Shown here: one piece after another, positions 19,675 to 28,432 of the stretch | Position numbering within the stretch: position 1 is the first letter of the stretch | Layout: every line of letters begins with the position of its first letter | Translations under genes and position numbers: made by a program | Notes under the pieces: model-generated | Database searches by the model: none | What the model saw: the letters and a program-made list of their open reading frames with translations, nothing else | What the model was told of the DNA's origin: nothing | Origin: Paenibacillus pinihumi DSM 23905 = JCM 16419 | Lineage (GTDB): Bacteria > Bacillota > Bacilli > Paenibacillales > Paenibacillaceae | DNA: 64,000 nt | Reading direction: 5' to 3' | Assembly: GCF_000422505.1 (NCBI RefSeq) | Contig: NZ_KE383866.1 | Coordinates: 124,001-188,000 of the forward strand

Positions 19675-20555
19675 AGAGAAACCGATATAAGTCGGCGATG
19701 TCTCGATTAAAAATCAGCGAGGATTTTCAAGAGAGAACCTTGCAACGGCTAAGTCAGGAACAAAAAAATATGAAACAATCATCCAACATTAAAGGAGAAA
19801 TTAACATGAAAAATACAACTACAACTTCGAATAAATCCAACAAAAAAACAATTATTGCCTGGTCTGCTGGTCTTGCCGCTTGCGCTGTACTTACACTCGG
19901 GATCTACTCCAGCACGCAAAGTACGACACCTGGACTGCCAAATGTAGCGGACAATCAGCCGGGCACAGTAACGAATCAACCGCCTGTAACCAAGCAGCCG
20001 CCTACAACAGGCAAGCAAATGGCCAATATCGATGGCGTCATTACTGAAGTCAGCAAAGACGGTAACAGCTTCAAAGTCGGTGACCTGTGGGTTACTGTGA
20101 CCAAAGATACCGAGTATGGCATTACAGGCCCTACTGCGCCAAAGCCTTCTGATCAGCTCGTGAGCAAAGAATTCAAAGTCGGGAATGTTGTCTCCGGCTA
20201 TACTTCTCAGGACGTGAGCACTGGCAAAGTAACAGCTGAGCGGATCTATAATAACTTCCCTGTTGCGCCAACAAGTCAAGCACCTGTTAAAGGCAAAGCA
20301 TTAGCTAATATCGATGGCGTCATTTCTGAAGTCAGCAAAGACGGTAACAGCTTCAAAGTTGGCGACCTGTGGGTTACTGTGACCCAGGATACAGAGTTTG
20401 GCATTACAGGCCCTACTGCGCCAAAACCTTCTGATCAGCTCGTGAGCAAAGAATTCAAAGTCGGGAACTTTGTCTCCGGTTATACTTCACAGGATGTTAG
20501 CAGCGGCAAAGTAACCGCTGAACGAATCTACAATAACTTTGGCGCACAAAAATAA
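19671..20555 (+). CDS. Anti-sigma-factor-like membrane protein with duplicated extracytoplasmic domain
   Basis: 294 residues from a GTG at 19671 (AGGAGG nine bases upstream) that overlaps the sigma-factor stop. The short N-terminus (SRLKISEDFQERTLQRLSQE) would face the cytoplasm and hold the sigma factor. A helix (IIAWSAGLAACAVLTLGIYS, about 61-80) crosses the membrane. Outside lie a Pro/Thr linker and two nearly identical domains of about 80 residues beginning with NIDGVI(T/S)EVSKDGNSFKVGD, resembling DUF5666-type beta modules. There is no zinc-binding HxxxCxxC motif. An ATG at 19806 with AAAGGAG eight bases upstream in the same frame could give a second, shorter product lacking the cytoplasmic part. 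Confidence 0.78.
   Translation: MKRNRYKSAMSRLKISEDFQERTLQRLSQEQKNMKQSSNIKGEINMKNTTTTSNKSNKKTIIAWSAGLAACAVLTLGIYSSTQSTTPGLPNVADNQPGTVTNQPPVTKQPPTTGKQMANIDGVITEVSKDGNSFKVGDLWVTVTKDTEYGITGPTAPKPSDQLVSKEFKVGNVVSGYTSQDVSTGKVTAERIYNNFPVAPTSQAPVKGKALANIDGVISEVSKDGNSFKVGDLWVTVTQDTEFGITGPTAPKPSDQLVSKEFKVGNFVSGYTSQDVSSGKVTAERIYNNFGAQK
20010..20539 (+). repeat. Tandem intragenic duplication, two 248-base copies
   Basis: Copies at 20010-20257 and 20292-20539 are nearly identical at DNA level, with a 282-base period (94 codons). High third-position identity indicates a recent duplication or gene conversion. They encode the two extracytoplasmic domains of the anti-sigma-like protein. Confidence 0.85.
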
Positions 20556-20577
20556 TAGCTCCCAAGGCATCATTATT

Positions 20578-20617
20578 CCCCCCTTCATGATTAACTGTCT
20601 TGAAGGGGATTTTTTTG
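20578..20617 (+). terminator. Terminator after the sigma/anti-sigma operon
   Basis: CCCCTTCA (20580-20587) pairs with TGAAGGGG (20601-20608) and is followed by A and seven T residues. Confidence 0.9.
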
Positions 20618-20732
20618 CTGCCATATTCCAATATTTATATATTTAAGATGGAATTTCAAATGCATTTATTATAAAATAGACTTAATAATACGAAACTCAG
20701 TTTCACACAACGGAACAATAAGGAGAATGCAG

Positions 20733-21110
20733 ATGACGTTTACATTTGAAGGCATCGATCATATTCAATTGGCAGCCCCTCCGGGATGCGAGGCGGAATC
20801 GCGCAAGTTCTTTGGGGATCTGCTTGGCTGGACCGAGATTCCAAAGCCGGCAAGTTTGCAGCCACGCGGCGGTGTCTGGTTTCAATGTGGCATCCATCAG
20901 GTGCATATTGGTGTCCAGATGGATTTTAGGCCGGCCGCCAAGGCACATCCTGCTTTCACTGTGAAGGATATTGCCGCGTTGCACCTTCATCTGAAGAAGC
21001 ACAATTTGTTCGTGATCGAGGATGACGCCAGAGACGAAGAAGGCGTGCAGCGGTTCTATTTACATGATCCGTTCGGAAATCGCCTTGAGTTACTCGAATG
21101 GGACTCCTAA
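20733..21110 (+). CDS. VOC family protein (glyoxalase/bleomycin-resistance fold)
   Basis: 125 residues from the ATG at 20733, seven bases after AAGGAG; an ATG six bases earlier is too close to that site. It has the paired beta-alpha-beta-beta-beta pattern: IDHIQLAAPPG at the start, WFQCGIHQVHIGVQ in the middle and the family signature FYLHDPFGNRLELLEW at the end. His and Glu residues at the expected strands could bind a metal. These proteins cover lyases, dioxygenases and resistance proteins, so the reaction cannot be named. Monocistronic, with its own terminator. Confidence 0.85.
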   Translation: MTFTFEGIDHIQLAAPPGCEAESRKFFGDLLGWTEIPKPASLQPRGGVWFQCGIHQVHIGVQMDFRPAAKAHPAFTVKDIAALHLHLKKHNLFVIEDDARDEEGVQRFYLHDPFGNRLELLEWDS

Positions 21111-21121
21111 TTTCAATCCAT

Positions 21122-21182
21122 AAACTCCAGGCCACAAGCGGTGTTTTCTGCTTTCATCGCTGCTGCGCCTGGAGTTTTTTTA
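21122..21182 (+). terminator. Terminator after the VOC gene
   Basis: AAACTCCAGGC pairs with GCCTGGAGTTT and runs straight into a T-tract, 12 bases after the stop codon. Confidence 0.85.
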
Positions 21183-21237
21183 ATGACAGGTTAACTTTAA
21201 AGCAGTTTAGCATGGTAAATAATCTCATAATACCCAC

Positions 21238-21266
21238 TTGACAACTATGATTAATGGGATTATATT
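21238..21266 (+). promoter_or_regulatory. SigA promoter of the amino-acid ABC operon
   Basis: TTGACA (21238-21243) and TATATT (21261-21266) with a 17-base spacer. The transcript would start near 21273, leaving a leader of about 195 bases before the binding-protein gene. I could not fit this leader to a T-box or S-box. Confidence 0.75.
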
Positions 21267-21467
21267 ATTTGAAAATACTTTGATAATAGATTATCGAAAT
21301 TTGATAATCCATTAAATTCGAATGGAGGAATCCGCTCCGTATCAACAGCGAATTTAGCACAATTAAAATGGCGGGTCTGGTTACGAAAGGATGGCGATTT
21401 CAACCTACATAGACTGCAGTGCATCCAATTTTTCTTAATATGACTACGAATGAAGGAAGGTTTTCCA

Positions 21468-22337
21468 ATGAAAAAGCTTACCTCGTTACTCACTCTAACA
21501 CTCGCACTGGTCATTCTTCTGGCAGGCTGCGGACAGCAGTCAAGCGCTCCTGCCTCCTCCGGTACAGATTCCAAAACATCCGCAGGGCAAGAAAATGGAA
21601 GCAAGGACACAAGCACAGACGAGAATACACTGGATAAAATCAAAAAGGCAGGAAAAATCGTGATTGGCACAGGCGGGAACTATCGTCCTTTTAACTATAT
21701 GAATGAAAAAAACGAGTTGATAGGCTTCGATATTGAATGGGGTAAAATTATTGCCGAAGGTCTGGGTGTTAAACCCGAGTTTGTAACCGGCCAATTTTCC
21801 GGTCTTACACCAGGTCTGCTTGCAGGGAAATTTGATATTTTGCTGGCTGGCGTAAACGTTACAGATGAACGGAAAAAATCGGTAGACTTTACCGAGCCTT
21901 ATGCGCGTGATGGTGTGGTCGCGGTTATCAATAGGGAAGGCGGCAACAACCCTGCTGATATTCACGATCTGAAAGACAAAGTTGTCGGTGTGATCGGAGG
22001 AGCTACAGCACAAGCCGTTGTGAAAAACATCGGAGGCTACAAAGAAATGAAGGAATATCCGGGAGGAACAGAGCTGTTCAAGGATCTGATCAACAAGCGC
22101 GTCGACCTCGTCTCGATCGGTCGTGATGCAGCAGGCGATTATATCAAAACGTCCCCTGACGGCTCCAAGCTGGAGATCGCAGGAGAGCCTTATACCATTG
22201 TGGATGTCGCGATCCCTCTCCGAAAAAACAATACGGCGCTGAAGGAAGCGATCGATAAAATCATTCTGGAGAAAAAACAGGACGGAACCTACCAAAAGCT
22301 TGCTCAGGAGCACTTCGGACTGCAATTTGATAAATAA
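21468..22337 (+). CDS. Polar amino-acid ABC transporter substrate-binding lipoprotein
   Basis: 289 residues from the ATG at 21468 with AAGGAAGG upstream. The signal sequence ends in the lipobox LLAGC (Cys21). The mature protein is a family-3 binding protein (SBP_bac_3): the opening IVIGTGGNYRPFNYMNEKNE, the IGFDIEWGKIIAE helix and the hinge motif LLAGVNVTDERKKSVDFTEPY are all there. It captures a polar amino acid, possibly cystine or a basic one, at the membrane surface and delivers it to the permease encoded next. A weak terminator-like hairpin after this gene would keep its level above that of the permease. Confidence 0.92.
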   Translation: MKKLTSLLTLTLALVILLAGCGQQSSAPASSGTDSKTSAGQENGSKDTSTDENTLDKIKKAGKIVIGTGGNYRPFNYMNEKNELIGFDIEWGKIIAEGLGVKPEFVTGQFSGLTPGLLAGKFDILLAGVNVTDERKKSVDFTEPYARDGVVAVINREGGNNPADIHDLKDKVVGVIGGATAQAVVKNIGGYKEMKEYPGGTELFKDLINKRVDLVSIGRDAAGDYIKTSPDGSKLEIAGEPYTIVDVAIPLRKNNTALKEAIDKIILEKKQDGTYQKLAQEHFGLQFDK

Positions 22338-22345
22338 GCTCTTTT

Positions 22346-22400
22346 CGGCCTCCGCACCGGTCGTGTAAGCTGCCGGGCCCGGAGGCCGATGCCGTTTTTT
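22346..22400 (+). terminator. Intra-operon attenuating hairpin
   Basis: CGGCCTCCG (22346-22354) pairs with CGGAGGCCG (22380-22388); six T residues follow after a gap of six bases. It probably gives partial termination between the binding-protein gene and the permease gene. Confidence 0.6.
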
Positions 22401-22434
22401 GTACATGCAATAATTAGAGAAAGGAGCCATTGGA

Positions 22435-23091
22435 TTGAACTTTGAAACCGTCGCTCAAGTACTTCCCTATCTGCTAGAAGGGGCTGTCGTCACCTTTGAA
22501 ATTTCAATACTGGCCATTATTATCGGGACATTGCTCGGTTTCTTATTGGCTGTGCTCCGCCTGTCCCCTAATAAACTGATCCGGTTTGCGGCTGCCGCTT
22601 ACATCTGGATATTCCGGGGCGTTCCGATATTAATGGTACTGGTATTTATCTATTATACGCCCCCGTTCGGCATCACATTGTCCGCCTTCGCCGCCGGATT
22701 GTTGGGCCTCTCCTTCAACGCTGCCGCTTATAAGGCGGAAATCATCCGGACAGGACTGCTCGCAATCCCGAAAGGCCAGATTGAAGCTGCGGAGGCCATC
22801 GGGATGACACCGTGGCAAATTCTGATCCGCATTCGAATTCCGCAAATTGTCCGGTTCATTCTGCCAACTTACATTAGCAATTCTGTCGCACTGCTTAAAG
22901 AATCGGCCCAGGTATCGGTCATTACCGTTCCCGACCTGATGCTCAATGCGCAAAGCCAGTTCAGCAGCACCTACCTGCCCTTTGAAACCCTTGGCGTAGC
23001 AGCAGCACTGTACTTGTGCATGACCAGCATTCTGATGACTTTGCAAATCTTTACGGAAAGAAAATTAAAGCTTCATGCGGGCCGCAAATAA
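22435..23091 (+). CDS. Polar amino-acid ABC transporter permease (HisM/GlnP type)
   Basis: 218 residues from a TTG, with AAAGGAG nine bases upstream. Several hydrophobic helices and the family signatures RGVPILMVLVFIYY and the EAA loop QIEAAEAIGMTPWQILIRI are present. It is a single permease, so it would act as a homodimer with the ATPase encoded next. The gap to the ATPase gene is 39 bases. Confidence 0.92.
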   Translation: MNFETVAQVLPYLLEGAVVTFEISILAIIIGTLLGFLLAVLRLSPNKLIRFAAAAYIWIFRGVPILMVLVFIYYTPPFGITLSAFAAGLLGLSFNAAAYKAEIIRTGLLAIPKGQIEAAEAIGMTPWQILIRIRIPQIVRFILPTYISNSVALLKESAQVSVITVPDLMLNAQSQFSSTYLPFETLGVAAALYLCMTSILMTLQIFTERKLKLHAGRK

Positions 23092-23130
23092 TCGGCTGAT
23101 GCCGCTTATCTATTCAGGGAGGTTAGAACC

Positions 23131-23895
23131 ATGCCGGTACTTGAGCTGGTGAATCTTAGCAAGACATTCGGTACGAAAACGGTAGTCCAACCCACGAATT
23201 TCTCCATTCAAAAAGGAGAAGTCGTTTCGGTTATCGGTCCCAGTGGAGCCGGGAAAAGCTCCCTGCTGCGCATGATCAATCTGCTGGAGATTCCCTCCTC
23301 CGGCCAGATTATACTGGATGACAAGCCTGTCTCCTATGCACTTAACAGAGCCCATCAGCTGACCTTCCTCTCCAAATTCAGACTGAGCAAGTTCAGAAGC
23401 AAGGTCGGGATGGTGTTCCAGCATTTCAATCTGTGGGAGCATAAGACTGTGCTGGACAATATTATTGAGGGTCCGATCAAAGTCAATAAGAAGTCAAAAC
23501 GTGAAGCCACCCGTCATGCAGAGGAGCTGCTGGCACGTGTAGGCCTGCTAGAGAAGAAAAATGATTATCCGGGCATGCTCTCAGGAGGGCAACAGCAGCG
23601 TGTCGCCATTACACGGGCACTGGCTATGGAACCAAGTGTGCTGCTGTTCGATGAGCCAACCTCCTCCCTGGACCCGGAGCTTGTGGGTGAGGTGCTGCAG
23701 ATGATGACCAAGCTCGCCGAAGACGGAATGACAATGATTGTAGTGACCCATGAAATGCGGTTCGCGCGTCAGGTGTCCGACCGTGTGCTATATATGGAAG
23801 AAGGACGAATTGTTGCTGAAGGAACACCGGAAGTTATTTTTGAATCTCGGGATAACCCGAGGCTGACACGCTTTTTCAGCAGCCTCCATGGTTAA
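23131..23895 (+). CDS. Polar amino-acid ABC transporter ATP-binding protein
   Basis: 254 residues. Walker A is GPSGAGKSS, the Q-loop follows in FQHFNLWEH, the signature is [14 protein letters not shown] and Walker B with the catalytic Glu is [13 protein letters not shown]; the switch His is in VVTHEM. This is the GlnQ/HisP class that powers uptake through the permease just upstream. The start follows GGGAGG. The insertion of about 15 residues between Walker A and the Q-loop ([17 protein letters not shown]) is somewhat longer than in GlnQ. Confidence 0.93.
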   Translation: MPVLELVNLSKTFGTKTVVQPTNFSIQKGEVVSVIGPSGAGKSSLLRMINLLEIPSSGQIILDDKPVSYALNRAHQLTFLSKFRLSKFRSKVGMVFQHFNLWEHKTVLDNIIEGPIKVNKKSKREATRHAEELLARVGLLEKKNDYPGMLSGGQQQRVAITRALAMEPSVLLFDEPTSSLDPELVGEVLQMMTKLAEDGMTMIVVTHEMRFARQVSDRVLYMEEGRIVAEGTPEVIFESRDNPRLTRFFSSLHG

Positions 23896-23911
23896 GCATG
23901 GAGGCAAGCAC

Positions 23912-24568
23912 ATGCTTGGATTACTGACACTGGGGCATAGCCCAAGAGATGATCTCAAAGCATTATTTCATACCTATGTCCCGGAACATGTACCTATCCT
24001 GATGGAAGGCGGGCTGGATGAATTCACAGAGGAGCAAATCCAACAACTGACGCTGATGCACGGCACTTGCCCGCTCCATGTTGTTACCAGGGACGGAGCG
24101 CTCATTGTCCAGCAGGAATCTCTGCTTGCTCCGCTATCTGCGAAAGCCTGCAAGCTGGCCGATACCGGAGCATGTCTGATCGTTCTGCTATGCGCCGGAG
24201 ATTTCCCGCCGATTCTGTCGCCAGTACCTGTATTGCTTCCGGGCCGTCTGCTGGAAGGAGCAGTTCGTTCGGTTGCAGCAGGCGGCAGACTCGGTGTTAT
24301 CGTACCTGCTGACAGTCAGCATCGTGTAGCGGATCGGCGCTGGAGGCTGGCAGGCTTCGAGCCCGTCATCATGACCGCTTCGGTGTCTGGTGGCAATCAT
24401 CTGCTCGCAGGCAAGCTCCGCTCCGCTGGTGTCCGGCAGGTCGTACTGGACTGCATCAGTTTCTCCTCTGACTTGCAGCAGATGCTGCTCCGGGATCTGC
24501 GAATTCCGGTATGGCTGCCCTCAAGTCTCGCTGCGCATGCGGCAGCGCAAATGCTGGTTGCGCATTAA
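23912..24568 (+). CDS. AroM family protein
   Basis: 218 residues from the ATG at 23912, seven bases after GGAGG and 16 bases past the ATPase stop. The opening LGLLTLGHSPRDDL and the later GRLGVIVPADSQH and VLDCISFSSDLQQML fit the AroM family, which is named after an E. coli gene beside aroL and has no proven function; the fold is related to Asp/Glu racemases. Linkage to an amino-acid importer suggests a role in handling the imported amino acid, for instance as a racemase-like enzyme. The typical pair of catalytic cysteines of racemases is not obvious: one Cys occurs in LDCISFSS. Confidence 0.72.
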   Translation: MLGLLTLGHSPRDDLKALFHTYVPEHVPILMEGGLDEFTEEQIQQLTLMHGTCPLHVVTRDGALIVQQESLLAPLSAKACKLADTGACLIVLLCAGDFPPILSPVPVLLPGRLLEGAVRSVAAGGRLGVIVPADSQHRVADRRWRLAGFEPVIMTASVSGGNHLLAGKLRSAGVRQVVLDCISFSSDLQQMLLRDLRIPVWLPSSLAAHAAAQMLVAH

Positions 24569-24649
24569 GCTTTAAAGCTTGCCCTATCCTTGGGCTAGCC
24601 AACTGTCTTCTCTTCCGAAATTACTTGCTATAGACGGCTCCCAAAATGG

Positions 24650-24694
24650 AAAAAGACAGCCTCTGCCGTCATTGCATAACGACCTGAGGCTGTC
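24650..24694 (-). terminator. Terminator of the orphan binding-protein gene
   Basis: GACAGCCTC (24655-24663) pairs with GAGGCTGTC (24686-24694); on the minus strand five T residues follow. It lies between convergent genes and may also stop plus-strand transcripts. Confidence 0.8.
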
Positions 24695-24707
24695 CCGCCA
24701 ACACTCA

Positions 24708-26060
24708 CTATTCGTTCAAATACGTTTTCACCCGGTTTTGAATGAGCTTGCTCGTTTCTTCAGCTGACTTCTGTCCTTTAAGGAATGGATCAAACTCTTC
24801 AAAGAAAATATCGATCACTTTCGAATCTACATTGTTCTTTTCTTGCGGCTTGCTATTCAAAATATTTTGTATCGCCTGAAGAGTTTCATTCAATGTTTTT
24901 TCATCCGGAATCTCAATGTCTGCTGCCGATTCGTCCTGATCCAGGGATTGTCCGGCCTCTTTCAATTTCGCTTCCGTTGCATCCTTATTTACTGGAAATC
25001 CGTTCAGATCCGGGGAAGTTTGTATTTCTTCCGATAGCATAAATTTCAGGAACTCCCATGCTTCCTTTTCAACTTTGGATTGGCTGTTCAAACCAAAATT
25101 CATGAAGGACTTAAGCTCCAGGCCGTTCCCTTGCCCATTCAGGGTAGGCTTCATATAAAATCCTTTTTTCGGGTCCAGCATTTGAATTAAAGATCTTTTC
25201 GGATCATTAAAAGCACTCAGACTAAACAGCATTTTGCCCATATCATTATAGGAGGCCTCTATCAGTTTTTCATCATACATCTTCTTGACCTGATTCATCA
25301 TGTCCCGGAACGGATCAGAATCAAAACTGACATTCCCTTTTTGGACAAATGTTGCATAATTATCAGTAATGAAATCCGCCATAATCTGGTAGGGATTCAC
25401 AAAGGCTGAATACTCTTTGCCTGCTTGCTCTTTCATTTTTTTGGTTATGTCCGCAAATTGTGCCCATGTCCATGTCTGATCATCGATATTAACATTGTGT
25501 TTCTTCAATAATTCAGCGTTCGCTTGCATCACTTGGACATAAAAAGAAATCGGCATCGAGTAAAGTCCATCCCCGTTCCAGGAGGATTGCAGAATATTTT
25601 GGTAATAGTGATTTTTATCAAAGGAAGGATCCTTTGCGAACTTCTCATTGAAGTTAACCAGCACTTTCTTCTCGATAAATTTGTCTTCCGGCAACAGATC
25701 CATTGCGATTAAATCCGGGCCCTTACCGGATAGCACCTCTGTTGTAACAGTCTGAACATATTTTTCTATATCTGCTTTTGTCAAAGCGGCCCTCATGCCA
25801 TTGCCCAAGTCCGGATTAGCCAGATGCTCTTTGATTTCAATATGAATATCCGGATTCAGCTCTTCAAATTTTTTGGCCGCATTCTCCAAGAAAGCATCCT
25901 TACTCATAACAGAAACCACTACTGTCTTTTTGCCGTCCGGTGTTTTAATATCTGGACCTGCATCCGGATTTGTTTTGCTGCTGCAAGCCGTTACAAGCAT
26001 GAGGGCTGCCAGCGCCAGAAATGTCCATTGGGTTTTCATCGTCTTTTTCAACTTCATCAT
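24708..26060 (-). CDS. Orphan sugar ABC transporter substrate-binding lipoprotein
   Basis: About 450 residues from the ATG at 26060; ATG at 26057 or 26039 and a TTG at 26087 are alternatives because no ribosome site is well placed. The lipobox is LVTAC (Cys26 with this start). The mature part has SBP_bac_1 features (VVVSVMSKDAFLENAAKKFE, GDGLYSMPISFYVQVMQANA, EAWEFLKFMLSEE), although the C-terminus (FLKGQKSAEETSKLIQNRVK) is the clearest. No permease lies beside it; the flanking genes are on other units, so it must serve a transporter encoded elsewhere. A tiny ATG-initiated frame (four codons) sits just upstream, its stop close to the TTG. Confidence 0.82.
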   Translation of the reverse strand: MMKLKKTMKTQWTFLALAALMLVTACSSKTNPDAGPDIKTPDGKKTVVVSVMSKDAFLENAAKKFEELNPDIHIEIKEHLANPDLGNGMRAALTKADIEKYVQTVTTEVLSGKGPDLIAMDLLPEDKFIEKKVLVNFNEKFAKDPSFDKNHYYQNILQSSWNGDGLYSMPISFYVQVMQANAELLKKHNVNIDDQTWTWAQFADITKKMKEQAGKEYSAFVNPYQIMADFITDNYATFVQKGNVSFDSDPFRDMMNQVKKMYDEKLIEASYNDMGKMLFSLSAFNDPKRSLIQMLDPKKGFYMKPTLNGQGNGLELKSFMNFGLNSQSKVEKEAWEFLKFMLSEEIQTSPDLNGFPVNKDATEAKLKEAGQSLDQDESAADIEIPDEKTLNETLQAIQNILNSKPQEKNNVDSKVIDIFFEEFDPFLKGQKSAEETSKLIQNRVKTYLNE

Positions 26061-26602
26061 CCTTTTCACTTTAAGCTGCCATCTCAATGCCTGTTCATTT
26101 ACCTCGATCTCCTATTCGCCCCATCTCTCCTTCCATCTCTGTACCTTCATGCTTGTTACAACTCGTAAAAGTTATAACGCAAGGCCCCATTTTGTCTGAC
26201 TTATAATTCATACTATACAGACAAGAGCAATTTAACATTTGGAGGAGATATAGAAAAAGTAAGGAAAAAGTATGTAAGCTGTGATTCTCAATTCAAGAGA
26301 TTCATACACGATTCGGAAAAATAGCAGCCGTTAAGATCAGGAAGAAAAATCAAAGAACCCGCGAAAGTCCTCTTAAACTCAAGGTTTATCGCAGGTTTAA
26401 ATTTTCACTCAAAATGAATAGCACTTCATGAAAAAGCAAGACAGAAATGAACCTGAATATTCATTCCTGTCTTGTTATATAGATGTGCAGGTGTCTTATC
26501 CCTGATAGCTTTCCTGTCAGGCAGCAATCAAGTGCCTGTTGAAAATTTGGGACGTCCCCCTCAATTTGCCTGATGAGATCCTTTGCTTTTGTATATCATT
26601 GA
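26061..26602. other. Gene-free stretch with several hairpins
   Basis: No gene was found. It contains the terminator at 26432-26474, a further stem near 26361-26397 (AACC-GCGA against TCGC-GGTT) and a split inverted repeat TTGTCTG (26192-26198) with CAGACAA (26218-26224), which could be an operator upstream of the orphan binding-protein gene. Confidence 0.4.
26432..26474 (-). terminator. Terminator of the lpdA/HlyD/ABC-2 operon
   Basis: CAAGACAG-AATGAA (26437-26451) pairs with TTCATT-CTGTCTTG (26460-26474) with one mismatch. On the minus strand it is followed by CTTTTT. It lies about 130 bases past the operon's last stop codon. Confidence 0.7.
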
Positions 26603-27784
26603 TCAAGCTTGGCTGCCAATAGTCAAACCTTTCACTTCATCATGTTGTCCGGCGCTGCTGATATTAGATTTACGCTTCTCCCGAAGCAGCAGCAAGCCGA
26701 TGAATAACGACGCGGCTCCAATAAGAATCAGCATGGCGCCCATTTCTAAACTATAGGTGGCCAACTCCCCGTTCCGGTATGCCATGCCGCGCAGAATGCG
26801 GTTAAGCCAGTTCATCGGCAACGGCCAGGCAGTAACCTGGAAAAATAGCGGCAATGCAAGCGGGCTTAACTGAATGCCTGTAACCAGGAAAGAAGGATAT
26901 ACAATCAGACTGGTCCTGGATCCTGCTTTCGCCGGGTCTTTGGCAGAATAGCCAAGAAGCATTCCCAGCAAGGACAAAGAGAAAGAATACAATAGTAACG
27001 GGACGGCGAATAGATAAGGCTCTGCTGCAAAGCGCAAGCCTCCTGCCTGCTTCAATACCCCGTAACTTAGAAGCAGCGAAATGGTTGTCAGAACTGCATA
27101 AGGAACAGTGCGCAACCAAAGCTGGAGAGGAGAATATCCGCCTGCAATCAGTTTCCCTTCTTTACGGAGTCGTGGAACTATGGACGCTGTGGCGCCAGCT
27201 GTAAGCATTAGAGCGACAATATTTACAAATCCGATAACCATTGTTCCGACAAGACTTGTAGTCGGGTTGAACAGCATTCGCTGCTGCAGCGACAAAGGAG
27301 CAATCAGCCCTTTCGACGTTTGGGCATTAAAACCTTGCCGGGCAAGGCGGGTCATGGATAGCGTCGCATTTTCCGTCGTAACGATTTCCTGAATGGCCGT
27401 TCGAATACCTGTAAGGCCTGAAGGCATTGAATTGTCCATTAATATTCCAACATTGGATGACAATCCTTGCAGCTTGCGCAGTTCCAGCCCGGCAGGAAGC
27501 ACAATTACCGCGACAGCCTGCTCATTAGCCAGCAGGGTTTCAGGAGGAATCCGGTTTGGAAATACATTGGTCACCTTCATATATTGGGATGCATCCAATT
27601 TGGAAATTAATTCTCTTGAATACGCACTATGATCCTCGTCAATTATCATAACAGGCGACTCGCTAATCTGATTTTGGGAGAACATAAACCCGAAAAATAT
27701 GGCTGCAATGAGCGGAGCGATAAAAATCCCCATGACATATTTGCTGCCCGCTACGTGCTTCCACTCGTCAATTAGCGATTTCAT
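26603..27784 (-). CDS. ABC-2 type permease (DUF3533/YhgE-like)
   Basis: 393 residues: one N-terminal helix (YVMGIFIAPLIAAIFFGFMF), an extracytoplasmic domain of about 150 residues (PVMIIDEDHSAYSRELISKL), then five or six helices at the C-terminus. This is the layout of ABC-2 permeases of the YhhJ class. It overlaps the HlyD gene by 17 bases, so the two are made together. No ATPase is in the operon. The pair resembles drug or metabolite exporters in which HlyD links to the permease; what is exported cannot be read. Confidence 0.75.
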   Translation of the reverse strand: MKSLIDEWKHVAGSKYVMGIFIAPLIAAIFFGFMFSQNQISESPVMIIDEDHSAYSRELISKLDASQYMKVTNVFPNRIPPETLLANEQAVAVIVLPAGLELRKLQGLSSNVGILMDNSMPSGLTGIRTAIQEIVTTENATLSMTRLARQGFNAQTSKGLIAPLSLQQRMLFNPTTSLVGTMVIGFVNIVALMLTAGATASIVPRLRKEGKLIAGGYSPLQLWLRTVPYAVLTTISLLLSYGVLKQAGGLRFAAEPYLFAVPLLLYSFSLSLLGMLLGYSAKDPAKAGSRTSLIVYPSFLVTGIQLSPLALPLFFQVTAWPLPMNWLNRILRGMAYRNGELATYSLEMGAMLILIGAASLFIGLLLLREKRKSNISSAGQHDEVKGLTIGSQA

Positions 27785-28400
27785 CGAGGTTCACCTCTGC
27801 AGTCATGCCCGGCAACAGATCAGCTGCCGCATCTACGGAAATTCTGACGGCATACATGTTCAAGTCTGCCTGCCCTCTTTCACGCGTCATGCGCAAACTC
27901 GCAAACTGTGGAGCGGTCGCAACCGAAGCCACAACCCCGCCAATCTCGGCGGAGTGCTCCACATAAGGAAAACGAATCTTAATGCTTTGACCGGCCTTGA
28001 GCTTTTGAATCTGATTTTCTGGTACATAAAAGTCCGCATAGTAATCATTTTTTTGTATAATGGCAACCGGCAGACCCGGGCCAACCCGATCTCCCGGTTT
28101 TACTGCGATTTGACTAACCACCCCTTCAGTTGGCGCCAATACATCTGTCTCGCCTCCTTCTGCAGCTTTCACTTCAAATAAAAGGTCACCTTGTTTGACG
28201 AAATCCCCGATCGCTGCATGAACTTTGACAATCTCCCCCGGGTTTTTGTCATAAATCACATTTTTCTGCTCCGTTTCAAGGATAGCCTGTTTTCTGTTCT
28301 CCGCCTTGCTGACGGCATCTGTCCCTTTCACAGCAAGAAGAGTGCCTCCTGCAACAAGCAGGATTGCGATGATAAAATATAAAGAGGATTTTGCCTTCAT
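27768..28400 (-). CDS. HlyD family membrane-fusion/adaptor protein
   Basis: 210 residues with an N-terminal membrane anchor (LYFIIAILLVAGGTLLAV). The split biotinyl-lipoyl domain is visible as IVKVHAAIGDFVKQGDLLFEV and VLAPTEGVVSQIAVKPGDRV, followed by a beta-barrel stretch. It is short for the family and lacks a long helical hairpin, as in Gram-positive adaptors that need not span a periplasm. ATG follows AGGGAG. Likely partner of the overlapping ABC-2 permease. Confidence 0.82.
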   Translation of the reverse strand: MKAKSSLYFIIAILLVAGGTLLAVKGTDAVSKAENRKQAILETEQKNVIYDKNPGEIVKVHAAIGDFVKQGDLLFEVKAAEGGETDVLAPTEGVVSQIAVKPGDRVGPGLPVAIIQKNDYYADFYVPENQIQKLKAGQSIKIRFPYVEHSAEIGGVVASVATAPQFASLRMTRERGQADLNMYAVRISVDAAADLLPGMTAEVNLDEIAN

Positions 28401-28432
28401 GGTCCGATTCTCCCTCTGAATCTGATTCTTTG

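Noticed and set aside
21273-21467. T-box or S-box riboswitch in the amino-acid operon leader
   Set aside because: The AGGGTGG-type T-box core and the S-box conserved segments were looked for and not found.
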